Source of the DNA: Trichobilharzia regenti
Taxonomy: Eukaryota; Platyhelminthes; Trematoda; Strigeidida; Schistosomatidae
DNA: 64,000 bases
Direction of reading: 5' to 3'
Assembly: GCA_944472135.2 (NCBI GenBank)
Contig: OX235264.1
Span: 87,740,319 to 87,804,318, forward strand
Shown in pieces: positions 23,480 to 37,400 of the stretch; position 1 is the stretch's first letter, and each line of letters opens with the position of its first letter. A model generated the notes under the pieces. That model was not told where the DNA came from. It ran no database searches and saw nothing but the letters and a program-made list of their open reading frames with translations. Made by a program: the position numbers and the translations under genes.

Positions 23480-25540
23480 ATCTAACGCCTACTATATGAA
23501 GCCTTACAACACTATTGCATTGGAAGAAGGCAAGAGACTTTGTAAAGGAATGTTTATTTGCAATTTGGTATCTCTGTATAGCCAAATTACATACATCTTA
23601 TCTTCAATGCATCATTTGCACAGATCTTCTGTGTTGTGCCTTCTACTTCTGGCCTTTATATTTTGTTTCTTTGTGTTCCCTATTAGTTTGTTTATTAGAT
23701 GTATCACACAGTGAGTAAAACAGTATTATTTACTGGATAACGTTTCGAACAAAATTTATCGTTCATAATCATATCAATTGTAATCACATGACTTTGAAAC
23801 TTGAATTTTTTGTAGTTTTCTTTGTCTTCACCTATTTGTCGTAGGGGTAATAGAATTTTCCAGATATCTCGGTGGATAGGTGTTGAATCATTCCTATTAC
23901 ACGTGTTTGCAGTTGATTCGATAAACAAAGCTTCTGTTATCAATCTCTCTCTCCACCCTGTGACATTAGATTTTAAAACTGTCATCCTATTGTATGGTTG
24001 TGTGTAACTGCATGTAGTTCGATAGCTGAACTATTCTCTAGATTTCTTATCTTACTTGGGTCAACCAATCTAGATTTTGCTAGGTTGTTATGTTCGGCTG
24101 GTCTGACTGTCCCCGTTCTACTAGTTTGACATAACAATCATCCCAGCAGGGTAGTAGATAAACTAAATTGTTTTGTTTTAAAGGCTCCACAGGATTGATC
24201 CTTTAACCGACAAAGCTTGTTTCTAATTGAGTTTGTGGGTTTGAATGTCAGCCACTTTTATTCCTGCCTTATTAAGAATTCTGCGTAAGGTAGTTTCCGA
24301 GGTTCCTTCCTTGTATGGAATTATTACTGATGATTTAGATTCCTTATTGTTGGTGTCGTCGTTAATATTATTATTATTATCACTATTGCTACTATCATTA
24401 TTTATCTTATTTTTACATTTCCTTACATATTTCCTGACTAAATTATCAGGGTAATGATCAAGTTTCAAGGCTTCTTTTATGTGTATCACTTCCGGTCTTA
24501 GATTTTCCTCGGTATTACTTAGTTTTTGTGCTCTCTCACTTAAACATTCCACCAATCCTATTTTTACTGACATAGGATGGGATGATCGGAAGTCCAAGTA
24601 TCTGTCTGAATGTGTGGATTTCCTGTAAACACTACTGTTTAACTTTCCATCTTCTTTCCTTTTTTACGTTGCAATCTAACATTGGAAGCTCTCCTTCCTG
24701 ACTTTCCAATTCATAAGTGAATTGAATTGCCTCTACCTTCAAGTTGATGTGTTCGAAAAATCTAGCTATATCTTGTGTTCTAAATACAGTGAATGTGTCA
24801 TCTACATACCTCCACCATACTTTTGGGATGGGGGTGAACGTTCCAATCGCTATTTTTTCCCACCTATCCATGAATATATCTGCTACAATCGGGGATATTG
24901 GTGATCCCATGACAACTCCCTCATTTTTGTTTGTATATTTTTCCCCTTGGAATTTAAATACTGTGGAAGTCAGGTATAGCTGCACTTCCAGCATTATGTT
25001 CTCAAGTGGCACTTTTGTCCTAAGTTCGAGTTCTTGGTCAGAAATGAGTTCGTTTCTGACTGCTTGTATGGCCATATCTATTGGTATACGTGTATATAAA
25101 CTGACAATGTCAAAACTAACCATTTTCTCTTCATTATCTAATTTTAAATTATCTAATCTGTGTTTTAGTTCATAAGAATTCGTTAGTCTAGATTTCGAGG
25201 GACTTTTAAGAGGATTTAATACTATGGCTAAATATTTAGATAATTTATAGGTAGGTGAATTTCTTAAATCAACTATAGATCTATCTAATAGGGTATCCTG
25301 ACTTATGAACTTTAACAACACCATACATCCTACTGGGGTTATTAGTTTTGGGCATTAAATTAAACCGCTTAGACTCACCTAGGGATGGCTTCATTCGGCG
25401 TATAAGGTCCGCTGTGGATTTCTTAACTTTATTTATAACTGTGTCTATTGATTTATTAATTTTCTCATATGGTCCTGTTTGTATGTGAGTATTTACCTTG
25501 TCCAAATAGTTTGATTTGTCTAATACTGCTGTTGCATATA
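23480..25540 (-). mobile_element. Penelope-like element, 5'-truncated, RT plus nuclease remnant
   Basis: Minus strand, from right to left: N-terminal end and RT motif 1 (RMYGVVKVHKSGYPIR, 25505-25281); after a frameshift, motif A (VSFDIVSLYTRIP), motif B (GVVMGSPISPIVADIFM) and the catalytic YVDDTFTV box (25324-24632); the linker KIGLVECLSERAQKL to KEGTSETTLRRIL (24597-24223); and a decayed GIY-YIG region (KSNVTGWRERLITEALFIES, 23985-23704). An asparagine/aspartate-rich stretch lies in the linker. The 3' UTR runs to about 23480 and matches the right end of 58392-59425. It lies between the two host genes. Confidence 0.88.
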
Positions 25541-27575
25541 TTTATATGTCTTTGTGTTTCCTTCACGTGTCTTTCATGTATCTCCGCAACACTGTATCAT
25601 TTGATTTCTCTTACATGAAATCTATCTGCCTGCTATTCAATGCTTTCATGCCGATGAACATCTCTTTATATATATATATATATATACTACTGGTAAATCT
25701 TATCAGTAGAACACGTCACACTACATCTTCATAACCTCAATCCAATGTATACTAGACAGTGATATTGAGTTTTCACAGTACTCTAAGGCATCGACATCGT
25801 TTTTTTCTTCTTTGAAAAAAGAACGACTCAATCTCACGGTATAATGACAACAGTGAACTATCCAATTAGTCAGCATATAATCTAGGAAAGCGAAATAAAC
25901 AAGACAGTTTAAGTGTATATAATACAATTGGTAATTAGCATGATAATAATAGTAATAATTATTATAATAATCAAACTATTATTTAATCAATCAATGAGAT
26001 CGAAAAACCAATCTACTAAAACGAATAATATAAGCTACAGAGAGCAGTATTCATAATAATATTAATATCAGTAATAATATGGATTCTGAAAAGAGAAGAT
26101 CCCTTGTTTTCATCTCAGAAATTAGAAAAGACGACGACAAGTAAATCAATCAACAGAGGAAATAAACAAGCATTAGTATCAGCAGTAAGTAGTAGTATGG
26201 TGCGTCAAATATGAACAGAACACACACACGCACACACAATACTACGACTGTAAAAAAAGAAGAGCGAAAACAAAAGGAAGGCTTCAAAAAAGAAAGGAAT
26301 ACTGAAATAGCCAGAGGAAGGGAGAAAGAAACAGAGAACCAACAAATGCAAAGGCAAGTAAAAGCAAAGCAAACAAGCAGTAGTAGCGTATTAAAGAAAA
26401 AAATCACATTACGACGATTGTCTACAAAACTTCTTCCTCCGCATCATACAAAAAAAAGATTTATATTATCTATGCGTATGAAAATATGAATAAAATAAAT
26501 CAAAAACAAAAGTATAGCAGTATTTACTACTAATATTGATTGGTAACAGAAATCAGGGTTGAGCAAGATAATCCCATCGTACCCCACCCCACCCCACCCC
26601 CCAACAATCACTATCTCCCGTCGTCATTGTAATGATAATAACATTTGAGTCGATAAAAAAATGCCAGTAAAAAAATACACCTTAACACCAAGATGTGTAT
26701 AATGAACAGTAAGTAAAATTAGGGTGTAAAATTCAAATAAAGCACGTAAGATAAACCCGTAGGTATGGGAATTGTGCAAAGCATATTATTATCATCATAT
26801 ACGTGTATAAACAGGTCATCTACATACAGAGTGAAAGTGAATCAGCATGTGCGAACGACTGACTGTGTCTCACATAATGCTGAAAAGTCACAGTGGAAAT
26901 AAATAAAAAGGCGCTTTATCAGAAGTTATCCAGTTTTTTGGAAAGCATATAAGTAAGTATGTATATAAAAATCATTGATTTGCCTCGAGGAGATGGGAGA
27001 ACTACAATAAACCATTTTGATGTGTACAATGATACTGGCACTGACAGTAGATAAGATCAAGTAAAGTCGAATGATGGATCATCATGATTTCGACGTCCTG
27101 GTGATTGCACAATTGGCGTCATTGAAGGACAAGAGACTTTACTCTAAAACAATTGGTTGAAAAAGAACAACAACATAAAAGATGAAAAGTTTGTTTAAGC
27201 GTGAATAATCCAAGCATTCAAAAATAAGAAAGAACCGAACTAGCAATCGTTAAAAAAAAACAAATTGCGTAAATAGTGACGTGTTCACCGTGTGACCTGA
27301 TGGTAATGCTTTCGACTATTCCAAGACTAAGGGCATACACTGTTGAAGAGATCAAAGGTAGGATGAAAGCTGTGAAATGCTTTCCACATTTTTTATCGGT
27401 CCTTTCAAAACAGTTTCAGTTTGTGGGGAAAACTACATTAAAAATTCGTCTCTCAAAGACTAAGTGCGACAAGGTTATCACAATATAGGATTGTAGTCGT
27501 GGTCTGTAATTTAAATCTGAAACTGTATGGAATCAACCTAATGCGTACATTATGTCCTGTTTAGCACTCATCAGC

Positions 27576-27626
<51 letters not shown>

Positions 27627-27860
27627 AGTTGCTCATTAAGTTAGTGAGACAATCAGCAAGAGGCCTTGGAACTAGGTATCGTGCTTGTGAACATTTAATA
27701 GAAAAGTGTTTTTCAAGAGATTCAAATATGTATCACGAGTGGTAACTAGTGTCAGCACACCATTCAACTCCGAAGGTCAAGTATACGTGCAAGTTTTGAA
27801 ATCATAATGATAATAACAACCTCCGTTTATAAACAATAAAATAATTATCATCAAGAACTG
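25540..27860. other. Intergenic region downstream of the DOCK gene; simple repeats
   Basis: TA repeats lie at 25667-25686 and 27579-27624, CA repeats near 26221-26240, and a C-rich (CCCCA)n tract at 26581-26601. A further 3' exon of the DOCK gene could lie here, but I could not identify one. Confidence 0.45.
27579..27624. repeat. (AT)n microsatellite
   Basis: A perfect 46-bp AT dinucleotide tract. Confidence 0.95.
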
Positions 27861-27867
27861 AACTCAC

Positions 27868-28430
27868 TTTTCTCTCAGGTAAAGGAGGTGCTGACTCATT
27901 ATTGGTCAAATTACCACTACTTGTTAGGAACTTTTGTTTTGATCGATTATTTACATTCTCTGTTCGTGCAATAGAAGACGATCGAACGGGTGTAGGCGGT
28001 AGAGGAGGCAGTGGACGCGATCTACCCCGTATCACATTAGGACTGGATTCAATTCGTGAGATTATACTAGGACTAGTCAATTGTTTCTTTCCATTATCTG
28101 TATTATTACTAGTGTAGTGATTGGGAGAATCTTCATCTGGTGTAATGGTTCTACCACGTGGAGTACTAGGATACTCGTGACTACTAGCACCAGTATTACT
28201 CTTACCAGTGTTAGAACCACTACTACTATCACCGTAACTGCCAGAAATATTACTAATACTGTTATTGTTCGTAGTTAAAGATGTTGGACGATTGCCGTTA
28301 CCACTACTGCCAGTGGTAGTATCACTAGCACTGCTAGGAATTTTTGTTTGAATAACTGGTTTTGTTAACAGTGGACGATCAGGCAGTGGTGGAGGCTCTG
28401 CTGACAAAATATTGAAAAAGGAGTTGGATT
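27868..28430 (-). CDS. DOCK proline-rich tail exon
   Basis: 563 nt, acceptor GTTACAG, with a candidate donor AAA|GTGAGT. Ser/Asn/Gly-rich with PxxP motifs PPLPDRP, RPLPPLPPTP and APPLPERK. If the donor is not used, the frame runs 21 more codons to a stop at 27802, which would make this the last exon. Confidence 0.85.
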
Positions 28431-31400
28431 CTGTAACGATAGACAAGAAATAAAGATAAATGCGTTAAGAATCATTATTAAATCGTAGAGAGATTAATAT
28501 AAATGCACAAATGCTACTTTTCTGTATCACTCTTAAATCACTATGTGTATGTTGTCCAGCTGTCCTGATAACTCCAGTTATAAAATAGATAAAAGATATC
28601 GCTAGTAGATTCTGAACAAATAGGTGGCAAGTTCACCGGCGTCCAACTATCGTTATATTTCTTGACCTGAAAGTGACATTCGATTCCGTCGACTGAAAGG
28701 TGCTACGGCGATGTTTGGATGTGAAAGGAGTGCCGAAAAAATACAGCGCACTGATCAAGGCACTCAACTCGAACTCATACAACCAGCTAAGAGCCTACAG
28801 AAAGTTGTCATCTAAAGAAGTGGTCACAATCAGTGATGTCCGTCAGGAATGCTCACTGTCCCCACTTCTTCATAATTTCATCATAGATATTGTACTAATG
28901 GATTTAACCCTAACTGACTTCATGGACTCATGAAGTGACTTCTTACCACCGGGGAATAATCTCGTTGACTTAGAATATGCACATGATATAGTCCTTTCTC
29001 CTAGGCGAAGACGCTGACAAAATACAGCAGAGTATTCTGAACACCTTGAACAGTAATCTTCGAATGTTTGTCATGCGATTCGCTCCTGTCAAATGTAGGA
29101 TGGTGCTACAGCACTGGACTACATCGACTTCTAGACTGAAGATACAGAGTGAAGTGGCTGGTGGAGCGTGTTGACCACTACACTTATTCGGGAAGTTTCA
29201 TCGGCCAACATAATCGGGTTGATCCCTGACGAAATCTCAGCACGGATACAGGAGGCTCACTTGGTATACGCCAACTTACGCCATCTCTGGCATAGACGTG
29301 ATATCCGGCTGGCTGTCAACTAAAGAGCGTGTTTACTGCTCATCAGTCCGCTCTGTTCTCCTTTATGGCTAAGAATGAGACATAGTCATTGGAAGTGGAA
29401 AATATGAAAAGGCTAGCTGTCTTTGGCCATAGGTGTCTGCATTCTATCTCCTGTGTTAAGTGGTATAACAAGGTGTGCAACATTGAGTAAGGGGGAAATC
29501 AACAGATGAGGTTGTGAAGTTACATCGATTGAAATAGTTAGGACATGTGTTACGCATTCCTAGCCTAGCCATCGCCTGCCTTCCTCGACAATGTGCAGTG
29601 TTAGCTGACATAGGATGGCCCAAGTTGGAAAAGAGCTAGTGGTGGTCAAATCAAAACACGAAATCAGTCAATGAAATCCATAACAATCAGGTTAAGACAG
29701 CCACTTGGGGAAGTGTAGACTTCTTGACTGGTTGGGGTTCTCAGGATGGTGAAAACCAATGGCTGAAGATAATTGTTGATATGGCTAAAAATCGGGCTCA
29801 ATGGTTGGTGCAGATTTATCATATCCAATAAAGCTATGTTGTTCTTCCATATTACTTATTCTTTTTTCCTCACATTTCTGTTTATTATCTGTCTTTTGAA
29901 TCTCCCTTTAACTCTCTTCACTTGTTTTATGTGCTACAAGGAGGGAGTGTGACAACTCGAACTGCTGGACATTTGTGCAAAGTTCTATGCTGAAACCGGC
30001 TATTCAATCTCAGTAGTAGGGCAAAAACGAAATGAAATAATATGCAGAAATTTACTGCAACACATAGAACGTGTTCGTGAAACTGTATTCAACTTAAATA
30101 GTGCAAGATGACATTATCTCATAGTTCCTCTACAGTTGTCTCACAATCGAGGCAGTTGGAGACAATAAGATGTTTGGTGATTTTGAAGGGAAACTGAATA
30201 GTAGATCAAAGTACTCCCCAGATTCGGTAGAAGTTGAGATCCATTATTTTCTGTACAGATAGCTTGGAAAGTATGTAATTAATCCCAACTGCATCTATGA
30301 CTTTTAATAATCTTGACTGGGAATTATACCAAAAATAATAAGTGAACAATCACCATTATTATTGGTCCTGTGACCATGGATAAATGTTTTCAATTGGATA
30401 AGGCTGAATTATCATTCAAATAAGGTGCATATAGTTTCTCTATGTGATGTAATATCCATTTAACATTTGAGGAATTGTATTATTTTTCTGCGATTACAAA
30501 TGAGCTTGTACATGTAGAGAAGCAGAATCATTCTACAGATGCTTTGGTCATTTATGCATACAGGGAGAGAAAAGATATGTGTGAGGTTCGGAGAACGGGT
30601 GAAACATAGAAAATGTGTTTGTAGTTGACCAAAGTCTTTCAGTTGTTCAACACATGATGTCGTCACCTTCAGCAATTAACATTGTAACACCAAGAAGTAT
30701 AAACCCTTACATTTGATCAGTTCACATGTACACTTACCTATTGTCCCATTCCTGCAGAGCAAGGTATATAAGACGTTCGATGCAAATCACATTAGAAAAG
30801 GTTAAGTAAGGAGTACTATTCTGCCTGATTGCAAAAGGGTATCAATAGTTCAATTACAAATGCTATAACTGAAGATGCTGTCAAGACTGACCATTAAAGT
30901 CACTAAGACACAATCAATTCAAACTCATTTACAAAGTAAGTAAAAGTTTCCCAAAGATGACAGGCGTCTATATTCTTTGGAATTCAGAAGAACTAGCTAT
31001 CTAGGTAGAGAATCTCATTCATAGCATTCAAGAGAAACTGTTTCAACCGTTTTGCTTTTTCGTCTGGACTTCAGAGGTTCCCTTTTTTTCCTTTCTAGTG
31101 TTCACTTGGCATTATTGACCACTTACGTGATCAACTAGTTATCTTTCTTTCTACAATTTCACTGGGTACATGTCATTTTAAAAATAATCTAGTATTAATT
31201 GTGCAATTATTGATGTAAACATACTAATTTTACAATTACACAATGATTAACCTTCACTATTCCCAACTATCCTATTGATTTGAATCAAAATTCTGATGAT
31301 AATGATCATTTTTTGTTATTACTGAATTTAACTACACTTGAGACAATTTATTATACATGTGTTTGTAAGAAATGTATATATAAATGAAATTGTTCAGCTA

Positions 31401-34400
31401 TATGATGAATAAACTCGCTGAAATGAGAGACACTCTTCACTGAACTAACTGTTCCTCTACTTTTTAAACTGGAACATATCATCAAAATTTAAAGAAGATT
31501 ATGGGTATACCAAAACGACGAGTTTGATCAAGGCGTTGTTTCCTTTAATCAACTGTCATCTTAGATATCCCATGGTCTTAACCTCTTCACTAGCCGTTCC
31601 CTGTTATATTTTTAAATTTTTAGTTTTACTTTTAGTTTGCTTTCACTTTAATAATTAATTCGCTATCATTACTCTTATATGTTTCTTTTGTACATTTTCT
31701 CATCCTTTTCACACTTGTTAAATTGACACTTAACTACCTTTTTTTCTCTCACTCAATAACAATTTTCATCTTATCAGATTTCTAACGCTTTCTTTCTTTG
31801 TGTCACTGAGCATTACGTAATTTGAAACTTTTGTTTTTACTTCTAAAGCCACTTCTGAGTAATTATATCAATTATGTCATCTCCCCCGCCCCCGGTATTA
31901 CTCAACAATAGAGTACTATACATTTTCGGTAAATATAAATACGACTGTACAGCCTGTGAAGATGATTTCGTCAATAAAGAAAAATTTTCTTCGCTGAATC
32001 GCCTTTTATTTTTCTTCATGATTTAGCGGGTATTTTCGTTTTGCATTTCATTTGAAATTTTGTCAAATGATATATCCTCTAAAGTTTAAAGTATTACGTG
32101 TAAAAGAGTGAGAGAATATAAACAGATTTTTTAGCATTATTAATTAGTTGTCAGTTTACACATAATAAGAACAATTAATCGAATAAAAAGTGTACTCTTA
32201 CTATTTGTCGATGTGGGAAATGTTATCGATTCTAAAGGAGTACGTCCACTACCCGACTAATAGAAAAAAACAAACAATAAATAAATAAATAAATAAATGA
32301 AACTGACTATGAGCTTACCGAAAATTAATGAAATTAAACAGTTAAAGAGATTATCAGTTGTCACAGTAAGTAAAACATTTGAATCTAGTGTGGAATAACG
32401 TTAGCAGTAACCATATTCCTTTTTGGGGGCGCCTGTTTAAGTCATTAAGCTACCCAATTTCCTATCGCATAAAATGTATCTATTTCGTGTTGTTTTAATT
32501 GTCTAATTACTAATCATTGAGTTGTGTATCAGTGGCACAGCGGTAGAATGCTTGCCAGCCACGCCAGAGGTGGGTTAAGGTTCGATCCCCGGCCGACGCA
32601 CTCCTTCCCTTCGCTAAGCCAGAAATAAGACTGGCATAGAGGGAAAGTTAGGCATGAGGTTAGCAGCAACCCCATTTTGTAAAAAATAAATACCACTGCT
32701 ACCGAAAGTTCAAGTCTGTTAGCTTGAAGCCCTATGTTCCACTGGGAACGTAAACGAATAAAAAAAGAGTAGCAGTTTGTACTCACGTCTATTCTCAAAT
32801 AGGATTCGGCGCCTACTGCTATGGATTTTTCGAAGAAAAGGGAGTAAAACTATAGGAGGTTATAATAAAAGTGTGCTTTGGATAGAGAACAATATTACTT
32901 CAAATGATATAATACCGATTATTAATTTTCTGCAACATTCTACACCCAGAGTGCATAACTTGCAATAGAAAATGTTGAGAATTGTGTAATGTGTATTTAC
33001 TTTTCAAAATAAAGTTATTATATATTATGTATACATGTTATAATGATTGCCAGATAAATCAACGCTATTATTGAAAAGAGTATAATTCCACACTAGATAC
33101 GTTTAATTTATATTATCATACACAATAATATAATATTCGAGCACTATTCATCGCTCATAATCATATCCAAGTATTCAGACAATTCCACAACTTGTTGAGT
33201 ACAGCCTTAGTTCCTGCACTATCTTTGCCTTTTTTTTTATTGCAATTTCCCATATAATCAGTATAGGTATTGTATCATTTCGAATGCATGTGTTCGGTGC
33301 TAGTTCGATGAACAAGGATTTAGTGATAAATGTGTCTTCACCTAACCACATTACTCGCGTAACAACAGTAGACAAGACACGGAAGCCAAAGTATATTTTT
33401 CATTGATCAAACTGCTGTTTATATATCTACAGTGGATATTTGTTAACCAATGCACTGAGAGTGTGATTTTAGTTTACATTAAACGATAAGAAATAAAATG
33501 TTCCAATATACATGATAATTCTGTTGCTAATGCTAAATTGAACTGTGGGAATATCTGAGAATAATATTTCGTTGGCACACATCTGTTTCACACCTCCATA
33601 CTCTTAATTATTCCAACCCTACCCCATCCTGTAGTGTGATTAGATAATAATGTATACAGTTCAGTGACAGAACATCTGGTCAATTCAGGACATTCAGTGC
33701 CTTTCGAAAAATCCTTCAAAGTAATATACAAGATTCAATCAAACCTATCACAGGGAGTGAAATCAAGACATCTCAAACCAACGCTTTGTATCCAAAAAAA
33801 TACGTCCAATCCCTGTCCCTGCCATGGCCATCATAAACAAGTAACTTTTTAGTAATGACCATCCCATCGTCTTGCTTATCTAAACTTCCTGTTTATTCAT
33901 GTTATTTTAAGTTTTTCTTAATCCCTGTTTACACTACCATATTTTCATACCCGAACTTCGTGTTTATTTTGTCATTCTACTATTTCTACATATTTAATCC
34001 CTGATTGCATAAACAATTATTAATCACATTAGTTTTTTTATCCAAACATTTTGTCCTATTTGGTTATTTCTACATTTCTAACCCCTAATTGCACAATGTC
34101 AATCTTCGTAGTTATTATGATGCTACTTTGTTTGTTTTATCCGCCCTCCTGTTTATTATGGCATTCTAATTCCTAATTTTAATTTTAATTAATTTGAACC
34201 TTAAACGGAAATTATTCTTGAATTTTCCCATCCATTTGCTATAAATAAACGAATGTACAGCCTAGATGATGACTTCGTCGAAAAGAAAATTTTCTTCGAT
34301 GCAATTGTCTTCTTAATAATGTATGCATTGCAATAGTCGAACATTTTTCAAGATTATACAACTAAGTAAGGTCAAATAAATACTATGGGAAAAAGTGAAA

Positions 34401-37400
34401 TTATTAGGAAGTAATATAACTAGGTGGAGAGAGAGAGAGATTAAACACCGAGTCCTTCTTCATCGAATTAACACCTGACACGTCCAATTGAAATGACATA
34501 ATGCCTATATGGAATATATGTAAAATTTCAATAAAAAACAGTATGGGATGACAACATATGAGGTAAGTTATGCCAAAATTCTTAAATATTTCACACTGAC
34601 TACTGTTAAATTACTACAGAAACTATTCGTTTTCTCATTAGCACCTTCAATGTCACCACCTAACAATTACTTAAGAACACAAGAAGAACGTTGGGGATAT
34701 ACTCAGGAAATCTACTAGGTGTTCTCCTCCACATATGAGGGACTGAGAGGAAAAAAAAGGGACAAGATTTCCTGAAAATATCTTTACTGCTTACTTCGCC
34801 TTGCAGAGACCATTTCTATCCATCGATTTCAATCTAATCTCTGTGTATAGAAAGATAGTGTGTTGGTTTTTGTTGCATCAGAATTTATTTTATTACAGCT
34901 GATTGAGTTGAACTCATTATTATTCATCCAATTTACTTAATTGTTTGTTTAGATAATAATTTTAATTTTACTTGCTATTTCTTCCATCTCCCACTCTCTT
35001 CTCTCGAACAGTCCACGATTTATGTATAAATAAGTGCTGACTGTTAGACACTGAACTGTTTTGTATTCTTATCACTTATTCCACAACTATGCCTTTTGGA
35101 AACATGTTCTGTATTTATAATAACTTGCATGATTCTTTTCAGGCTGATGAAAAGCCGTTAAATAAAAATCGAGTTTTTCTTATCCTTTGGAAACATCATC
35201 ACTCACTAAGGAATGCAGTCACATCCAACTGACGAGTCCCAAATAGGATGAAATGCACATCCTGGATTCCACTGCTAGTCACCATCCATCAATTAACGTT
35301 CATTCTCTCTTTTTACAAACAAACTGATAAATTCAACTGTAACCCCGGATTGATATCAACTACGAACCAGGGAGTAATGAATAGCTGTTTCGTCCTAGTT
35401 TGGGGCTCATCGACAGCATGCATCCACCACAGATGTCAGAACCCAGGACCTTCCGGTTACACAGGTCAAGCTATTAGACAGTCCAGGCACTGAGACCCGA
35501 CTCAATGGCCAGCCTATAAATTCTAACTTTTACCAAACTAACTCTTAAAAAATTGATCTATATCAAAAATGCATTTTAATCATCACTGGCTAAACTAGAA
35601 ATACGGTTGTTTTTTAAACAGAACAACATAAAACTGTAGAATTTATTAATTCACATTGAATTAAGAGAAAAAATGAAACATTTTCACATGAAAATTAGAA
35701 AAGTAATTGTAGGAATTCATTTATATCTGTTCTGTCTCTCTCTCTCTCGCGCGCGCGCATACACATACACACACACACACACACAAATCGTTTGTAAACT
35801 TGATTAAACTGAGATCAAGACAATTTAAACATTAGTATGCATTAAAATATACACAAAAATTGTGACCAAAATTATCCAGCATATGGTGCTAAGCTATTCA
35901 ACAAAGTTGCCGATATTTACTATCCAGACAGATTAATTCGTTTTCAGTATTGTACATTTAAATTAATTTAGCATAGCGTGATAGACACTGTCAACTAAAA
36001 ATGTCTATGTAAACAAATAGCATTCATGATACATATTGACGTAAATATGACTATTGAATGACGTCTATGCGTCTATAAAAACAATATTTATTATACAACG
36101 TTACTTTCATCTGCTCCTCTAACATAAATAAATGTAATATATTAATTTCAAGTCGGTAAACACCATATGGACAGGTGAATTTACAATTTCCGTAAGGTCA
36201 TTTACCCAATGTGTATATCACAGTCATTTTCAAAACATGCAGACAGCTGGTGTTCAACTTTCAGCGTGAAAAGTGAAATGTTTTACGGCATTATGGATTA
36301 ATGAATCATTAAATTTCAACTCATTAAATGAATGATAAGACATTCAAGTGTTGGTTTGTGGGGATTAGATTGGTTAAAGGAATTCATCATGATCTGACAT
36401 TGGTCAGAGAGCCATTGGAAAACCTAGGAGTACTGAACAGCTGTTTCGTCTGAGTTTGGAACTCCAGGCAGTGCACAGCCACTGGGGCTCCACTGGTTCT
36501 CTAACTGATGTCAGCCCATGATGAAATCCCCCATCCAATAAAACAAATCCCTACAAAAACCAATACTTGAAGAAAATTTTTGTTTGCATAAGAAGGAAGA
36601 TGGTAACAAGCAACAGGTTATTTCTTTAGTATTATCAGAACGATGCTAGTCATACAGTGGATTCTAAACGAAGCAAAACTATTCAGCAGAATATCTCCAT
36701 TTCATTCTACTTTCTGACATCATTCTAAACTGGTTCCATGACTGCTAAAAGCACTAATTTCAACCTACCTCCAGTGAAATAGCATGACTGAGAGTAGAGG
36801 ATAGACAAGGCGAAGAAGCACTGGTGAAAAGACTACCATCAGTTCAAGCCAGTCAGTATGCTGACCGAATAGTTTCCTGTCACGTTCTGAGTGGAACACA
36901 CGGATCCAGGTTTGGACCTTGAAGCAAATGTAGCGACAGGGTTTATTTCTACGGTGATGAGCAAGGATGTACCGAAGAGCGATTAGTCGGGTGAAGATTG
37001 GTAAGGATATTCAGAATCTTGATGATGAACAGTAATGAATGTATCTGAGACATTGAGAATGACTTTATTCTATGTCACCGACAGTTACCACAACCAATGG
37101 TTCATAGTTTTCTGAGGACTCCAGTTAGGCAGTCTATGCCTTCTTATGCAATTTAATCCAACAACTGAAAACTTCATGGATTGATGCCATAGTTCTGTGT
37201 GATCACACTAACTCTTCAACTTAATCTTATTTCAGGCAATACAATAATCACAACATAAGACGTATGTTATTCATCACAAAAACACACTAATTTCTATTCA
37301 GCGATTAAAGCTTTTTAAGTATGGAATGACCTACCCCTTTATCTAGGTAAAAAGTTTTCATATAGGCTAAACCAGTGTCTTTTTCCTACACACACACACA

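Noticed and set aside
26150..26489. Overlapping open frames on both strands
   Set aside because: Low-complexity composition (Phe/Leu-rich in one strand, Lys/Glu-rich in the other) with no family resemblance or splice context.
34254..34300. Hammerhead-like string in the Penelope 3' UTR (tgatgacttcgtcgaaa)
   Set aside because: The core C is replaced and stem II would overlap the conserved A, so it does not fit the hammerhead layout.
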